A stretch of 64,000 bases of DNA. It comes from Streptomyces sp. WMMB303 (GTDB taxonomy: Bacteria > Actinomycetota > Actinomycetes > Streptomycetales > Streptomycetaceae). The notes below the pieces were generated by a model that was not told where the DNA came from, did not search any database, and saw only the letters and a program-made list of their open reading frames with translations. The DNA is taken from contig NZ_JARKIN010000001.1 of NCBI RefSeq assembly GCF_029351045.1, forward strand, positions 3,956,501 to 4,020,500, read 5' to 3'. Position numbers and translations under genes: made by a program. Positions 17,023 through 25,369 of this stretch are shown one piece after another (within the stretch, counting starts at the first letter, position 1; each line of letters opens with the position of its first letter).

Positions 17023-17475
17023 ATGGCCGGTATCCAGCTCAGCACCTCGGCGTTCGACGACAACGCGGTGATCCCGCGCCGCCACACCCGGGAGGGCGAG
17101 GAGATCTCCCCGCCTCTGGAGTGGTCCGGCGTGCCGGACGGCACCGCCGAACTGTTGCTGCTGTGCGAGGACCCGGACGCTCCGTCGGGCACCTTTCTGC
17201 ACTGGCTGGTCACGGGCATCGACCCGGACGCGCGATCCGCGGAGGCCGGGGAGACGCCACGGGGCGGCACCCCGCTCGCCAACGGCTTCGGCGGTACCGG
17301 CTGGGGCGGCCCGCTGCCGCCGGCCGGGGACAAGGCGCACCGATACTTCTTCCGGTTGTACGCCCTGCCCGAGCCGGTGCGGGTCCCCGACAATGCCTCC
17401 GCCGAGGACGTGCACCGCACGGTGGACGACGCCGCGCTGGCCAGCGGCAGCATCGTCGGCCTCTACCAGCGCTGA
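17023..17475 (+). CDS. YbhB/YbcL family (PEBP/Raf kinase inhibitor-like) protein
   Basis: 150 residues of the phosphatidylethanolamine-binding protein fold. Family markers are GEEISPPLEWSGVPDGTAEL near residue 30, LLCEDPDAPSGTFLHWLV (the conserved DPDAP and HW of the ligand pocket) and HRYFFRLYALPEPV. The start at ATG 17023 fits the family, which begins just before IQLSTSAFDDNAVIP; no strong ribosome site is seen. No signal peptide, so probably cytoplasmic. Function in bacteria is generally unknown. A small hairpin (ACGGGC TCCTG GCCCGT) overlaps the end of the gene. Confidence 0.9.
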   Translation: MAGIQLSTSAFDDNAVIPRRHTREGEEISPPLEWSGVPDGTAELLLLCEDPDAPSGTFLHWLVTGIDPDARSAEAGETPRGGTPLANGFGGTGWGGPLPPAGDKAHRYFFRLYALPEPVRVPDNASAEDVHRTVDDAALASGSIVGLYQR

Positions 17476-18046
17476 CGGGCTCCTGGCCCGTTCGGCTACC
17501 GGCCCTTGGGCGCCGTGAGGGTGTCCCGGGCGGCGAGCGCTGCCTCCGCGACGCCGAGCAGTGCCTCGCCGGGAGACGCATCCTCGGCCTGGGCCGCGAG
17601 GCCGAAGGACAGCCGCATAGGAGGCGGTCAGCGTGCCTGTCGGTGCCGACTGGTACTTCGGCGAGAGGCGCGGGCTGGTCGACGGGATCGCCACCGCCGC
17701 ACGTGGCCGCAGCGGTCGAGGAGCCGGTGCCGGACCGGGACCTCGTCTCCCGCCCTCGGTGCTGGTCCGGGGGCGGATGTCGCTGTCCGGCACCCCGCTG
17801 CTGCTGTGCCGGGGCACAACGGCCCGGGCCGACACTCCGGCGAGCATGCGGCGGACTCGGCCCCGGCTGCTCAGTGAGCAGCTTCCCTTCCCCGAACGCA
17901 GGTAACGGGTTGCCCTCCTGCTTCCACGCGCTGATGCCCGCCGCCCGGAGGGGGCGGGCATCAGCCGGAGAGCCCCGTGTCTGCGCGAGGGTGTGTCCGT
18001 CAGCGCAAGTCCGTCGAAGACGCGTGGGGCCGGGCAACTACAGGCG
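17476..18046. other. Intergenic region, no confident gene
   Basis: On the minus strand 17496-17619 reads MRLSFGLAAQAEDASPGEAL and on to a stop, faintly like the last 40 residues of a GGDEF domain but without its signature. This is too little to call. The remainder is GC-rich with several open frames and no family motif. Confidence 0.4.
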
Positions 18047-18361
18047 TTACCAGTCGGTCACAGCTATCGCGTTGGTCACGGCCTGCGGGTGTGGGCACGT
18101 GGCGTACGACCACTCGCGGTCGCCCACCGTCGCGCCGGTCACCACGGACCCGTCACTGCACCATGCTTTGACGTAGTGGCTGTGAAGACGTGTCTCGCCT
18201 TCGCACCACGCGCCTGCGGTCGCGGTGCCCACGCCGGTCGTCTGGCAGATGGTGTCCGATACGCCGGTGTTTTGCTGCCCTGCTGCGGATGCGGTTCCGG
18301 CGAAGCCGAGCGCCAGCGCCACGGTGGCGCCGGCGGCGGCGAGCGTCTTGGCGGTTTTCAT
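18047..18361 (-). CDS. Small secreted protein with four cysteines, unknown function
   Basis: 104 residues. Signal peptide MKTAKTLAAAGATVALALGF followed by AGTASAAG, with cleavage after ASA near residue 27. The mature region of about 77 residues contains Cys in DTICQTTG, GAWCEGE, KAWCSDGS and YATCPHP, enough for two disulphides. GGGAG at 18370-18374 (minus strand) supports the ATG at 18361; longer frames lack a signal peptide. It is divergent from nothing obvious and is followed by the YbhB gene region. No family is recognised. Confidence 0.75.
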   Translation of the reverse strand: MKTAKTLAAAGATVALALGFAGTASAAGQQNTGVSDTICQTTGVGTATAGAWCEGETRLHSHYVKAWCSDGSVVTGATVGDREWSYATCPHPQAVTNAIAVTDW

Positions 18362-18636
18362 ACTTCTGACTCCCAATCGATCGTGGCGGTACTGCGTCCC
18401 GTCGGTGGGAAAGGCACAGCGCTTCCGGCAGGAAAGTCTGCGTCGCAACAGGCGGGTTGCCGTTGGCACAGCGTGTCAGGGTATTGGCGACGAGCGCCCC
18501 TTTCAGACTTGGCGAGCCAGGAAGCGGTCACGCAGAGCCCCTCCGCCTCTCGAGTGAGGCCGGTTCGCAGGCGTCGGGTCGTGTGGAAAGAGGGAGGTCT
18601 CGCCGGTGAGGCGGGGGCCCCGGCTCCGCCGCCGGA

Positions 18637-19644
18637 TCACGGCTTCGCAGCAGGCCGGGAGATACCCGCAGTGGTTTCGTGGTGTGTCCGGTTGCGATAG
18701 GCACCGGGGGTGACGCCGTAGCGGGCGCGGAAGGCGCGGTTGAAGTCCGCCGGGCGCGGGTACCCCCACCGCGCTGCGATGGCCGAGGCCGACAGGTGCC
18801 GCTGCAGGGGGTCGGCCAGGTCACGCCGACAGCGCTCAAGCCTCTGGTCGCGCAGCCATGCCCGGACGCTGTTTCCGTGCTGCTGGAACAGCCGGTGCAA
18901 TGAGCGAACCGACATGTGGTGGGCCGCCGCGATGCGGTCGACGGTGAGTGCGGGGTCACCCAGGTGCTCCTGCACGAAGGAGGTGACGCGCAGGTACAGG
19001 GCGCGTTTGCGGGAGTCGACCAGGACATCGCTCATGCGGTCCAAGTGGTGTGCAAGGACCGTGCTGACCAGATCGACGGCGGTGGTCCCCAGCCGGAGCG
19101 CGTCGGAGGGTGTGCAAGCCCGGTACTCGGCGGCGGCGGTGAGGAACTGCGCGACCAAGCGGCCCGGCCCCCGGCGTGCGGTCATCGGAACGGCCAGGAG
19201 ACGGTCCAGCCGCCGCGCGGGGAAACACAGCGTGGACTTGGGGAACTGGAACATCACTCCTCCCGCCCGCGTGCCGACCGGGGACTCCTCGGCTGAGGCG
19301 TCGAAGGGACGAGAGCTGTCGTAGAGCACCATCTGGCCGCTCTCGATCACACCGGTGTTACGCGCCTGCTCGATCCGCTGGCGGCCGGAGTTGATGACGA
19401 CCAGTTGGAAGAGCTCCGGGTCGGACTGCCGGATCAGCCTGGGCGTGCGCTGCGAAACCAGCGCGCTGTAGGAGAGCTCGGACATCTGGGATGCGCCCAT
19501 AGGCATGGTCCGCAGCCGCGCCACGAACGGCTTCTCCTGGCTGACAGCCTTGATCCGTGTCGTCACGAGCGCCAGTGCGGTGATCTCCGCCCACTCGCCG
19601 ACCTCCTCGACCGATACATCCACACACTCGCCTGTGGTTCCCAT
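18637..19644 (-). CDS. AraC-family regulator with AraC-binding-like N-terminal domain
   Basis: 335 residues. The N-terminal 180 residues match the AraC_binding_2 sensor type (MPMGASQMSELSYSALVSQR, then QLVVINSGRQRIEQARNTGV and MVLYDSSRPFDA). The C-terminal 100 residues form the double helix-turn-helix: LTVDRIAAAHHMSVRSLHRL and AIAARWGYPRPADFNRAFRA with the closing YGVTPGAYR. Start at ATG 19644 with GGGGGAG upstream; the frame extends further but without a better start. Regulators of this type often act on adjacent oxidoreductase genes; the SDR gene operon lies behind it, though a terminator separates them. Confidence 0.9.
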   Translation of the reverse strand: MGTTGECVDVSVEEVGEWAEITALALVTTRIKAVSQEKPFVARLRTMPMGASQMSELSYSALVSQRTPRLIRQSDPELFQLVVINSGRQRIEQARNTGVIESGQMVLYDSSRPFDASAEESPVGTRAGGVMFQFPKSTLCFPARRLDRLLAVPMTARRGPGRLVAQFLTAAAEYRACTPSDALRLGTTAVDLVSTVLAHHLDRMSDVLVDSRKRALYLRVTSFVQEHLGDPALTVDRIAAAHHMSVRSLHRLFQQHGNSVRAWLRDQRLERCRRDLADPLQRHLSASAIAARWGYPRPADFNRAFRARYGVTPGAYRNRTHHETTAGISRPAAKP

Positions 19645-19887
19645 CGCGATCTCCCCCAAGAAGACATCCGAGGCCCCGCCCGATGGTCGAGGAGCGGGCC
19701 ACCGGCAGTGTTCAACGGCTGCCCTGCCGGGTTCCAGAAGGACACACGCCAAGGGCCGAGCCCTCAGCCGAGTCGGCACGACGGTTCTCCGCCGTGAGCG
19801 GCTCGAATGCTTAAGGCCGCGGCTGCCGCCGCGCCCGGGCGGGCCGCAGCCGGCATCCTCCTGACGGGGAAGGGGGGCCGCTCTGGA

Positions 19888-19912
19888 GCAGCCCGCAACC
19901 GGTGCGGGCTGC
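19888..19912. terminator. Hairpin downstream of the SDR operon
   Basis: GCAGCCCGCA (19888-19897) and TGCGGGCTGC (19903-19912) form a perfect 10-bp stem with a 5-nt loop. It lies 135 bp past the SDR stop codon and 240 bp upstream of the AraC start, so it probably ends the operon transcript. The 19645-20046 interval otherwise shows no gene. Confidence 0.65.
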
Positions 19913-20046
19913 GTCCCCGAGCTGGTGAGCGCCACTTTCGCCACCCGCGAGACCGTCTGGTGGGGGCGGAACAGCGCATGTGCGTCGGACTCGAAGCAGT
20001 TCGGGCCCTGGTCATCCGGCTTCGACAAGCGTGTTCGGCCACATGA

Positions 20047-20793
20047 TCAAGCAGGGACGGCACCGATCAAGCCGCCGTCGATGACGAGATCCTGACCGTT
20101 GATGTAGGACGCGTCCGACGAGGCGAGGAACGCCACAGCCGCGGCTACCTCCTCCGGGCGCCCGAAGCGGCCGGCGACGATCTGGCCGGTGACCGCCGCT
20201 GTCTCCGCTTCGGTCAGCGCGTCTGCCGGGTACATCGGGGTGTCGATGTACCCGGGGCTGACGGAGTTGACGGGGATACCGCGCGGGGCGAGAGAGGCGG
20301 CGAGGGTTCGGGCCAGGTTGTGCACCGCGGCTTTGGTGGCCGAGTAGAGGGTCAGGATGCTGTTGCCCCGATGAAGGGTCCAGGAGGCGTTGACGACGAT
20401 CGAACCTCCGTCTGTCAGGAGTGGGAGTGCCTGTTGGACAGTGAAGAACACCCCCTTGAAGTTGACGTCGATGCCGTGGTCGAAGTCCGGTTCGGTGATG
20501 TTCTCGAACGGCAGGAATGTGCCGGTGCCCGCGTTCGCGAAGAGGCTGTCCAGGCGGCCGTGACGGTCCTGGACGGTCTGCATCAGCGCATCCACCGCGC
20601 CGAGGTCGGCGGTGTCGGCCACGACTCCCGAGGCGCCCGGGCCGAGCTTCTGCACGGCGGAGTTCAGCCGCGTGCGGGTGCGGCCCGTGACGATGACGTG
20701 GGCGCCTTCGGCGACGAGGCGGTGTGCGGTCGCCAGACCCATGCCACTGGTGCCGCCCGTGATGAGGACGGTCTTGTCGGTGAAGCGGTTCAT
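20047..20793 (-). CDS. Short-chain dehydrogenase/reductase
   Basis: 248 residues, classical SDR. The NAD(P) site is TGGTSGMGLATA at residues 13-24, the structural NAG is in LFANAGTGTF, and the catalytic tetrad includes Ser in VVNASWTLH and Tyr/Lys in LYSATKAAVHNLART. PGYIDTPMYP and the C-terminal INGQDLVIDGG complete the family. The ATG at 20793 overlaps the stop of the preceding hydrolase gene as ATGA, making it the third gene of a coupled operon. Substrate unknown; alcohol or ketone oxidoreduction is all that can be inferred. Confidence 0.93.
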   Translation of the reverse strand: MNRFTDKTVLITGGTSGMGLATAHRLVAEGAHVIVTGRTRTRLNSAVQKLGPGASGVVADTADLGAVDALMQTVQDRHGRLDSLFANAGTGTFLPFENITEPDFDHGIDVNFKGVFFTVQQALPLLTDGGSIVVNASWTLHRGNSILTLYSATKAAVHNLARTLAASLAPRGIPVNSVSPGYIDTPMYPADALTEAETAAVTGQIVAGRFGRPEEVAAAVAFLASSDASYINGQDLVIDGGLIGAVPA

Positions 20794-21780
20794 GCCGGTG
20801 TTCCCGTCAGGGTGTGCGCGAGGTGATCGCCGAGGTGGGGCAGCCAGTCGGGCCGCGCGTTACCGAGGAGGTGGTCGCCGTGGGGGACGGACAGGTAGCT
20901 GCCGTGGGGTGCCAGACGGGCCAGGGGCTCGCCGTTCGTCACGCGGGATGACGTCCAGGTCTCCGTCCACGACCAGCAGCGGATCCGCGATGCGGGGGGC
21001 CAGGGCGGCGAGGTCCACCGGACGTACGAACTCGCGGGCTGCGTCGGAACCCCCCGCCCGTCGGGTCATGATCTCTCGTACCGGCGGGGGCAGTTCCTCC
21101 CAGTCGAGGCGGAACGGACCGCTGACGGTGGCGACGGCCGCCACGCGCGACTCCAGCGCCGCGGTCCGGGCCGCGAAATAGCCGCCCAGGCTCATGCCTA
21201 CGAGTCCGATGCGTGCGACGCCGAGGGCGTCGACGACCCGGCCCACGACTCGCTCGTAGTCCGGCACGAGGGTCGTGGTGGCCGCGAGCACGCCCTGCCC
21301 GGGGCCGTCCATCGCGAACACCGCAAGACCCCTGGCCAGCAGCACGGACACCAGATCGAGGAACTCTTCCTTGGCCGAGTCCAGGCCGGGGACGACGACC
21401 ACGGTCCCCGGCGCATCGGCGGGGCCGCGCAGCCAGCCGGTGAATCCCTCGCCGCTCACCCGCCGCGCACCGGGCTCCAGCACCGTCAGTGCCCGGCTCA
21501 GGGCGTGGTCCGCCTCGACGGCAGCACGGGGTGCGTCCGCGTACGGTGCCAAGGTGGCCAGGTGGAACCACCGGGCCGCCATCAGCAGGTACTCACCCGC
21601 GGAGAGGGACGATCCCGCATCCTCCGCGCACTGTAGGTAGCCGTGAACGGTGCGCAGGAAGGAGGGGCCCCAGTCGGCGACGGAGGCGAGGTCCTCGGTG
21701 ACGCGCCGGTACTCGTGCGGGTCCACGCCGGTGCCGGTGGCGCGGGTCCACTGGGCGGCGGCGAAGTCGGTGGCGCTCAT
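20790..21780 (-). pseudogene. Alpha/beta hydrolase (FrsA/DHPON-hydrolase-like), single frameshift near the C-terminus
   Basis: The first 275 codons give a helical cap followed by GTVVVVPGLDSAKEEFLDLV (oxyanion side), AMDGPGQGVLA, nucleophile elbow GLVGMSLGGYFAARTA (Ser) and LLVVDGDLDVIP (acid). Just after DVIP, near 20940, the frame changes by one base. The other frame reads VTNGEPLARLAPHGSYLSVP and HGDHLLGNARPDW with the catalytic His, and stops at 20790, overlapping the SDR ATG. The restored protein of about 330 residues has a complete Ser-Asp-His triad and exact coupling on both sides, so a sequencing error is quite possible. If real, the mutant lacks the His. Confidence 0.85.
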
Positions 21781-22697
21781 CGTGCTCCTCCGGTCAGCAG
21801 GACTGCCTTGCCGCGTATCCGGCGTTCGCGGAGGTCGACCAGGGTGTCGGCGGTCTCTGCCCAGCCGGTGATGCGGCCGACCTCCGGGTGCAGGCGGCTC
21901 TGTTGCACGAGGCGAACCAGGGCTGTGAGATCGGAGCCGTACGGGGCCTCGGCGTAGTGGAAGTGCTGGATCGTGACGCGCTCGGGCCCGCCGAGGAGTT
22001 GGAAGAAGTCAAGGGTCGCCGGAGTGCGGCTCGCCTGACCGAACCAGACGAGCGTGCCGCCCGGGCGTACCTTCGCCAGGGCGAGGGCCAGAGCCGCTCC
22101 GCCTGTGGATTCCAGCACGACATCGAATGGTCCCCGGGCCGCGTCGACCTCGTGCACCACGTTCGCGCCCAGCTCTGCGAGCCGTTCGCCACGCACCGGC
22201 GTGGCTGTCACCGCGGTCAGCTCGGCTCCCGCCCCGACGGCCATCTCGGTGACGTAGTGGCCGACGCCGCCTGAGGCGCCGGTCACAAGCACCCTTCGGC
22301 CGGCCAGGGAACCGGCCGTACGCAGCAGTCGCAGGGCCGTGATCCCGGCCAGGGGCAGAGCCGCCGCCCGTACGCTGTCGATGCTGTCCGGCAGTGCCGC
22401 GAGCGAGTGCGTGGGCACGGTTGCGTACTCGGCCCAGCCGCCCTGGGCCGGATGCCCGACCACACGGGTACCGATGCCGGGGCCGGATCCGTCGGCCGCC
22501 GCCTGTACGACGAGCCCTGCGATGTCCTTGCCGGGAAGCAGCTCCGGCCGGGGGTGTTCGAGAAGGAATGTCTCGCCCCGGTTCGGGGCGAACGCCTCGA
22601 CCTTGATCAGTGCCTCACCGGGCTCCGGCACGGGCCGGGGGACCTCGGCGAAGGTGACCGGACGCGCCGCTTCCCCCGTGGGAATCAGTCTTTGCAT
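21777..22697 (-). CDS. Zinc-independent quinone oxidoreductase-like MDR protein
   Basis: 306 residues of the medium-chain dehydrogenase/reductase superfamily, quinone reductase branch. It begins MQRLIPTGEAARPVTFAEVP, with the substrate-domain motif APNRGETFLLEHPRPELLPG and GKDIAGLVV. The NADPH fold shows LVTGASGGVGHYVTEMAVGA. The zinc-ligand cysteines of alcohol dehydrogenases are absent. Its TGA overlaps the ATG of the hydrolase gene. No ribosome site precedes the ATG at 22697, so the transcript may be leaderless. Divergent from the LysR gene, which is its probable regulator through the palindrome at 22753. Confidence 0.9.
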   Translation of the reverse strand: MQRLIPTGEAARPVTFAEVPRPVPEPGEALIKVEAFAPNRGETFLLEHPRPELLPGKDIAGLVVQAAADGSGPGIGTRVVGHPAQGGWAEYATVPTHSLAALPDSIDSVRAAALPLAGITALRLLRTAGSLAGRRVLVTGASGGVGHYVTEMAVGAGAELTAVTATPVRGERLAELGANVVHEVDAARGPFDVVLESTGGAALALALAKVRPGGTLVWFGQASRTPATLDFFQLLGGPERVTIQHFHYAEAPYGSDLTALVRLVQQSRLHPEVGRITGWAETADTLVDLRERRIRGKAVLLTGGAR

Positions 22698-22752
22698 GGA
22701 GAGATGCAAACCCCGCGGCCCTCCCGCGATCCAACAACGAACAAGCAAAGCC

Positions 22753-22769
22753 GACAACTTTCGGTTGTC
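22753..22769. promoter_or_regulatory. Palindrome in the LysR / quinone reductase divergent promoter
   Basis: GACAAC (22753-22758), spacer TTTCG, GTTGTC (22764-22769): perfect 6-bp arms, 17 bp in all, 16 bp upstream of the LysR start and 56 bp from the divergent start. Size, symmetry and position suit an LTTR recognition site. Confidence 0.65.
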
Positions 22770-22785
22770 ACCTATGGTGAGAGCC

Positions 22786-24135
22786 ATGGATCTCGACATG
22801 GCGCAGGTACGTGCCTTCGTGCGCACCGCCGAGGAACTGCACTTCGGCCGGGCGGCCGGGACGCTCGCCATCTCCCAGCAGGCGCTGTCCAAGAGGATCG
22901 CGCGGCTGGAATCCCTGCTCGGCACCGAGCTGTTCCAGCGCGGTGGCAACGGCGTACGCCTCACCGAGGCGGGCCGGCGTTTCCTCCCACCGGCCCGGCA
23001 GACCGTGACTGCCGCCGACGGCGCGGTCGCGGCGGCGGTCGGCGAGGACCGTCCGCTGCGCGTGGATGTCTGGGGACACCTCTACGCGCCGATGCGGACG
23101 CTGGCCCAGGTTGCCGGGCGGGCCGGAGAGCTGGAGTTGGGGCACGGGCGCGATCTGCCGGCAGTGACGACGGCACTGCTGCACGGCGACATCGACGCTG
23201 CCTTGGGCCGGGCCCACCCCCCGCTTCCCGCGGGGCTGGCACACTGCCTCGTCCGCCTCGAACCGGTGGACGCCGTACTGAGCGCGGACCACCCGCTCGC
23301 AGCCGAACCGGCGCTGCCGCCGGACCAGCTGCGCGACAGCGTGCTGTGGGCGCCGGGCGCGCTGGACCGACTCGACTTCCTCCAACGGTTCGCCGACCGA
23401 TTCGGCATCCACAATACGGCCACGAGCGTCAACCTGGGGCTCGCCCACTTCCTCGCCGAGGTGGCGGAGGAGCCGCGACGCTTCTCGCTGATGCCTGCCG
23501 ATGTGCCACTGCCGGAGGTCCCCGGGCTGCGCTCCGTTCCGTTGGTCGATCCCACGCCGCTGTATGCCTGGTCGCTGCTGTGGCGTGCCGGCAACGGGCG
23601 CCCTGGCCTGAACAGCCTCGTTGCCGCCTGCGCCGAGGAAGCAGGGCAGAGTCGATGGCTGGAGTACGATCCGACCCGCGAATGGCTGCCCGAGCCACCC
23701 GCGAGCGACCCCCGGACCCGGACCGGAATGACCTCGTCGAGGTCGGCGGAGCAGTCCGGTCCCGGCGCCGGCCGGGCATCTGCCGGGCGGGCGTACTCCA
23801 TGTGCCAGCACTCGCCCGCACGTGGCACAGCGCGAGCGGACTCACGGCCCGCACCGATCGTCCTCGCCTCCGGGCCGGCTGCCGTCCTCGCCTCCCTCTT
23901 GGCCGCCTGCTCCCCTCTGGCCCGCAACGGAATCACGAGACGCACGGCTGCCCCGCTGTCCCTGGCCGACGAGGGAGACTCCGCAGGGCAGTCCACCGGA
24001 TGCGGTCATTCCCCCTGCACGGTCTCCTTCCGGCCGAGGTGTCCGGCCACCGCGGGGCGATACGGGATCCGGGCCCGGACGGGGGGCCGGCCGGGGCGTC
24101 GGAGTCGGACCGGTTCCGGAAGGGCGGGCCAGTAG
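22786..24135 (+). CDS. LysR-family transcriptional regulator with anomalous C-terminal extension
   Basis: The N-terminal winged helix is typical: MDLDMAQVRAFVRTAEELHF, then AAGTLAISQQALSKRIARLE. The effector-binding domain runs to about residue 305 (SRWLEYDPTREWLPEPPASD), where LysR proteins normally end. The frame continues another 145 codons of Arg/Ser/Ala-rich sequence to 24135, running 130 bp antisense into the LuxR gene. A shift of one base gives a TGA at about 23733, so the tail is probably spurious. It is divergent from the quinone reductase operon, its likely target, with a palindrome between them. Confidence 0.85.
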   Translation: MDLDMAQVRAFVRTAEELHFGRAAGTLAISQQALSKRIARLESLLGTELFQRGGNGVRLTEAGRRFLPPARQTVTAADGAVAAAVGEDRPLRVDVWGHLYAPMRTLAQVAGRAGELELGHGRDLPAVTTALLHGDIDAALGRAHPPLPAGLAHCLVRLEPVDAVLSADHPLAAEPALPPDQLRDSVLWAPGALDRLDFLQRFADRFGIHNTATSVNLGLAHFLAEVAEEPRRFSLMPADVPLPEVPGLRSVPLVDPTPLYAWSLLWRAGNGRPGLNSLVAACAEEAGQSRWLEYDPTREWLPEPPASDPRTRTGMTSSRSAEQSGPGAGRASAGRAYSMCQHSPARGTARADSRPAPIVLASGPAAVLASLLAACSPLARNGITRRTAAPLSLADEGDSAGQSTGCGHSPCTVSFRPRCPATAGRYGIRARTGGRPGRRSRTGSGRAGQ

Positions 24136-25190
24136 TGCTCGGTGAACAGCCGGGCGACCAGCTCGCCTCGGCTGGAGACGCGGGTCTTGGCGAAGACGGC
24201 CTTCAGATGGTCGCGGACCGTGTGCGGGGAGATGAAGAGCGTCGCCGCGATCTCAGCGGTGGTCATCCCGCGGGCGACGAGCTGCGTGATCTGGAGCTCC
24301 CGCGAGGTCAGGCCGTACGCCTCGGCGATGAGGACCGCCAAGTCGGCGGGTGTCGCGGGCTCGATGACGAGGGCCACCGGGCCGGTCCTGCCGCCGGGTC
24401 CTGTGAGGCAGGACGCATGGCAGACCAGCCAGCGGCCCTCAGTGGTCCGGATGCGCACCCGGGCTCTGCCGTGGTCGCGGCCGTCGGCGATGGCCCGTGC
24501 CTGAAGGGCTGTGCCGATCACCCAGATGGGCAGCTTCAGCCCCAGCGGTGAGGGGAAGGCCGGCCCCTTCGGCAGCAGCGCGAGGAGATGTCGTGCCTCC
24601 GCGTTGACCGACGTGGCTTCGCCGGACTCGTCGAAGAGGATCAGCCCGGGCGCAGGGGAGTCGGTACCGGGTGCGGACTCGGACGGCTGGGTGAAGGTGC
24701 GCAGCCGCGCGGCCAGCGGGCCGGACAGGTCCGCGAGCAGCGCGATCTCGTCCGGACGGAACGCACCGGTGTTGCGGAACAGGCTCACCAGCCCCCACGG
24801 CCGGTCGCCGACCCGCAGTACGGCGCGCAGTTCGTCGTGCACGCCCTGGCCGAGCAGGAGGCGCCGGAAGCGGGCGCTGCGGGCAGGCAGGTCACCGGTG
24901 GCCGCACGCAGCCCGGCCGCCGGCAGGGACGCACGGGCCAGCTCGCGGAACGGCAGGATGTTCTCGTCCAGGATCTCGCTCTCCCAGTAGGTGGCACACC
25001 TCTCCCCGTCGCCGAGGTTCTCCACCAGCATCGGCGCTGTGATCAGACCGGTCTCCGGGTCGACGGCCGTCCACACGGCCGAGTGGAACGGCACGGACTT
25101 CCGCACACCGGCTGAAGCCAGGCTGAACAGCTCGAACGCGTCGGTAGCCCGTGCGACGGCCGACAGCACCGGTCGGCATGGATCAGCCAT
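24006..25190 (-). CDS. LuxR-family regulator with GAF-like N-terminal domain
   Basis: 394 residues. The N-terminal 180 residues look like a GAF domain (HSAVWTAVDPETGLITAPML, then VLRVGDRPWGLVSLFRNTGA). A PAS-like middle follows (LILFDESGEATSVNAEARHL). The C-terminal GerE helix-turn-helix is LTSRELQITQLVARGMTTAE followed by IAATLFISPHTVRDHLKAVF. No receiver domain, so it is not a phosphorelay partner. ATG 25190 has GGAGGGG seven bases upstream. It diverges from the FAD protein gene at 25370 with a palindrome between them. The 3' end overlaps the suspect LysR tail. Confidence 0.9.
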   Translation of the reverse strand: MADPCRPVLSAVARATDAFELFSLASAGVRKSVPFHSAVWTAVDPETGLITAPMLVENLGDGERCATYWESEILDENILPFRELARASLPAAGLRAATGDLPARSARFRRLLLGQGVHDELRAVLRVGDRPWGLVSLFRNTGAFRPDEIALLADLSGPLAARLRTFTQPSESAPGTDSPAPGLILFDESGEATSVNAEARHLLALLPKGPAFPSPLGLKLPIWVIGTALQARAIADGRDHGRARVRIRTTEGRWLVCHASCLTGPGGRTGPVALVIEPATPADLAVLIAEAYGLTSRELQITQLVARGMTTAEIAATLFISPHTVRDHLKAVFAKTRVSSRGELVARLFTEHYWPALPEPVRLRRPGRPPVRARIPYRPAVAGHLGRKETVQGE

Positions 25191-25260
25191 GTGTGTCCCC
25201 TCCACTGATCATCCTGCCCGCTCCCCCGCTCATCCTGCTCGGTCCCGCGCCGGGCACCAA

Positions 25261-25276
25261 CCCCTCGATTGAGGGG
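25261..25276. promoter_or_regulatory. Palindrome between LuxR-type gene and FAD-protein gene
   Basis: CCCCTC GATT GAGGGG, perfect 6-bp arms, 70 bp upstream of the LuxR start and 94 bp upstream of the divergent start. The symmetric C4/G4 form is plausible for a GerE-type dimer site; no factor is proven. Confidence 0.5.
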
Positions 25277-25369
25277 GGTGTTCCCAGCGGATCACCCCTT
25301 CTCACGGGATGGGGCCGCTGGGCGGGGGTGGCGCAGGTTGGTGGCACACGACCAGCAGAGAGGCAGCAC

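Noticed and set aside
17496..17619. Possible GGDEF C-terminal remnant on the minus strand
   Set aside because: Only about 40 residues with loose similarity; no GGDEF signature and no upstream domain.
22407..24551. 714-codon plus-strand open frame
   Set aside because: Crosses the quinone reductase, LysR and LuxR genes in a non-coding frame; no domain visible.
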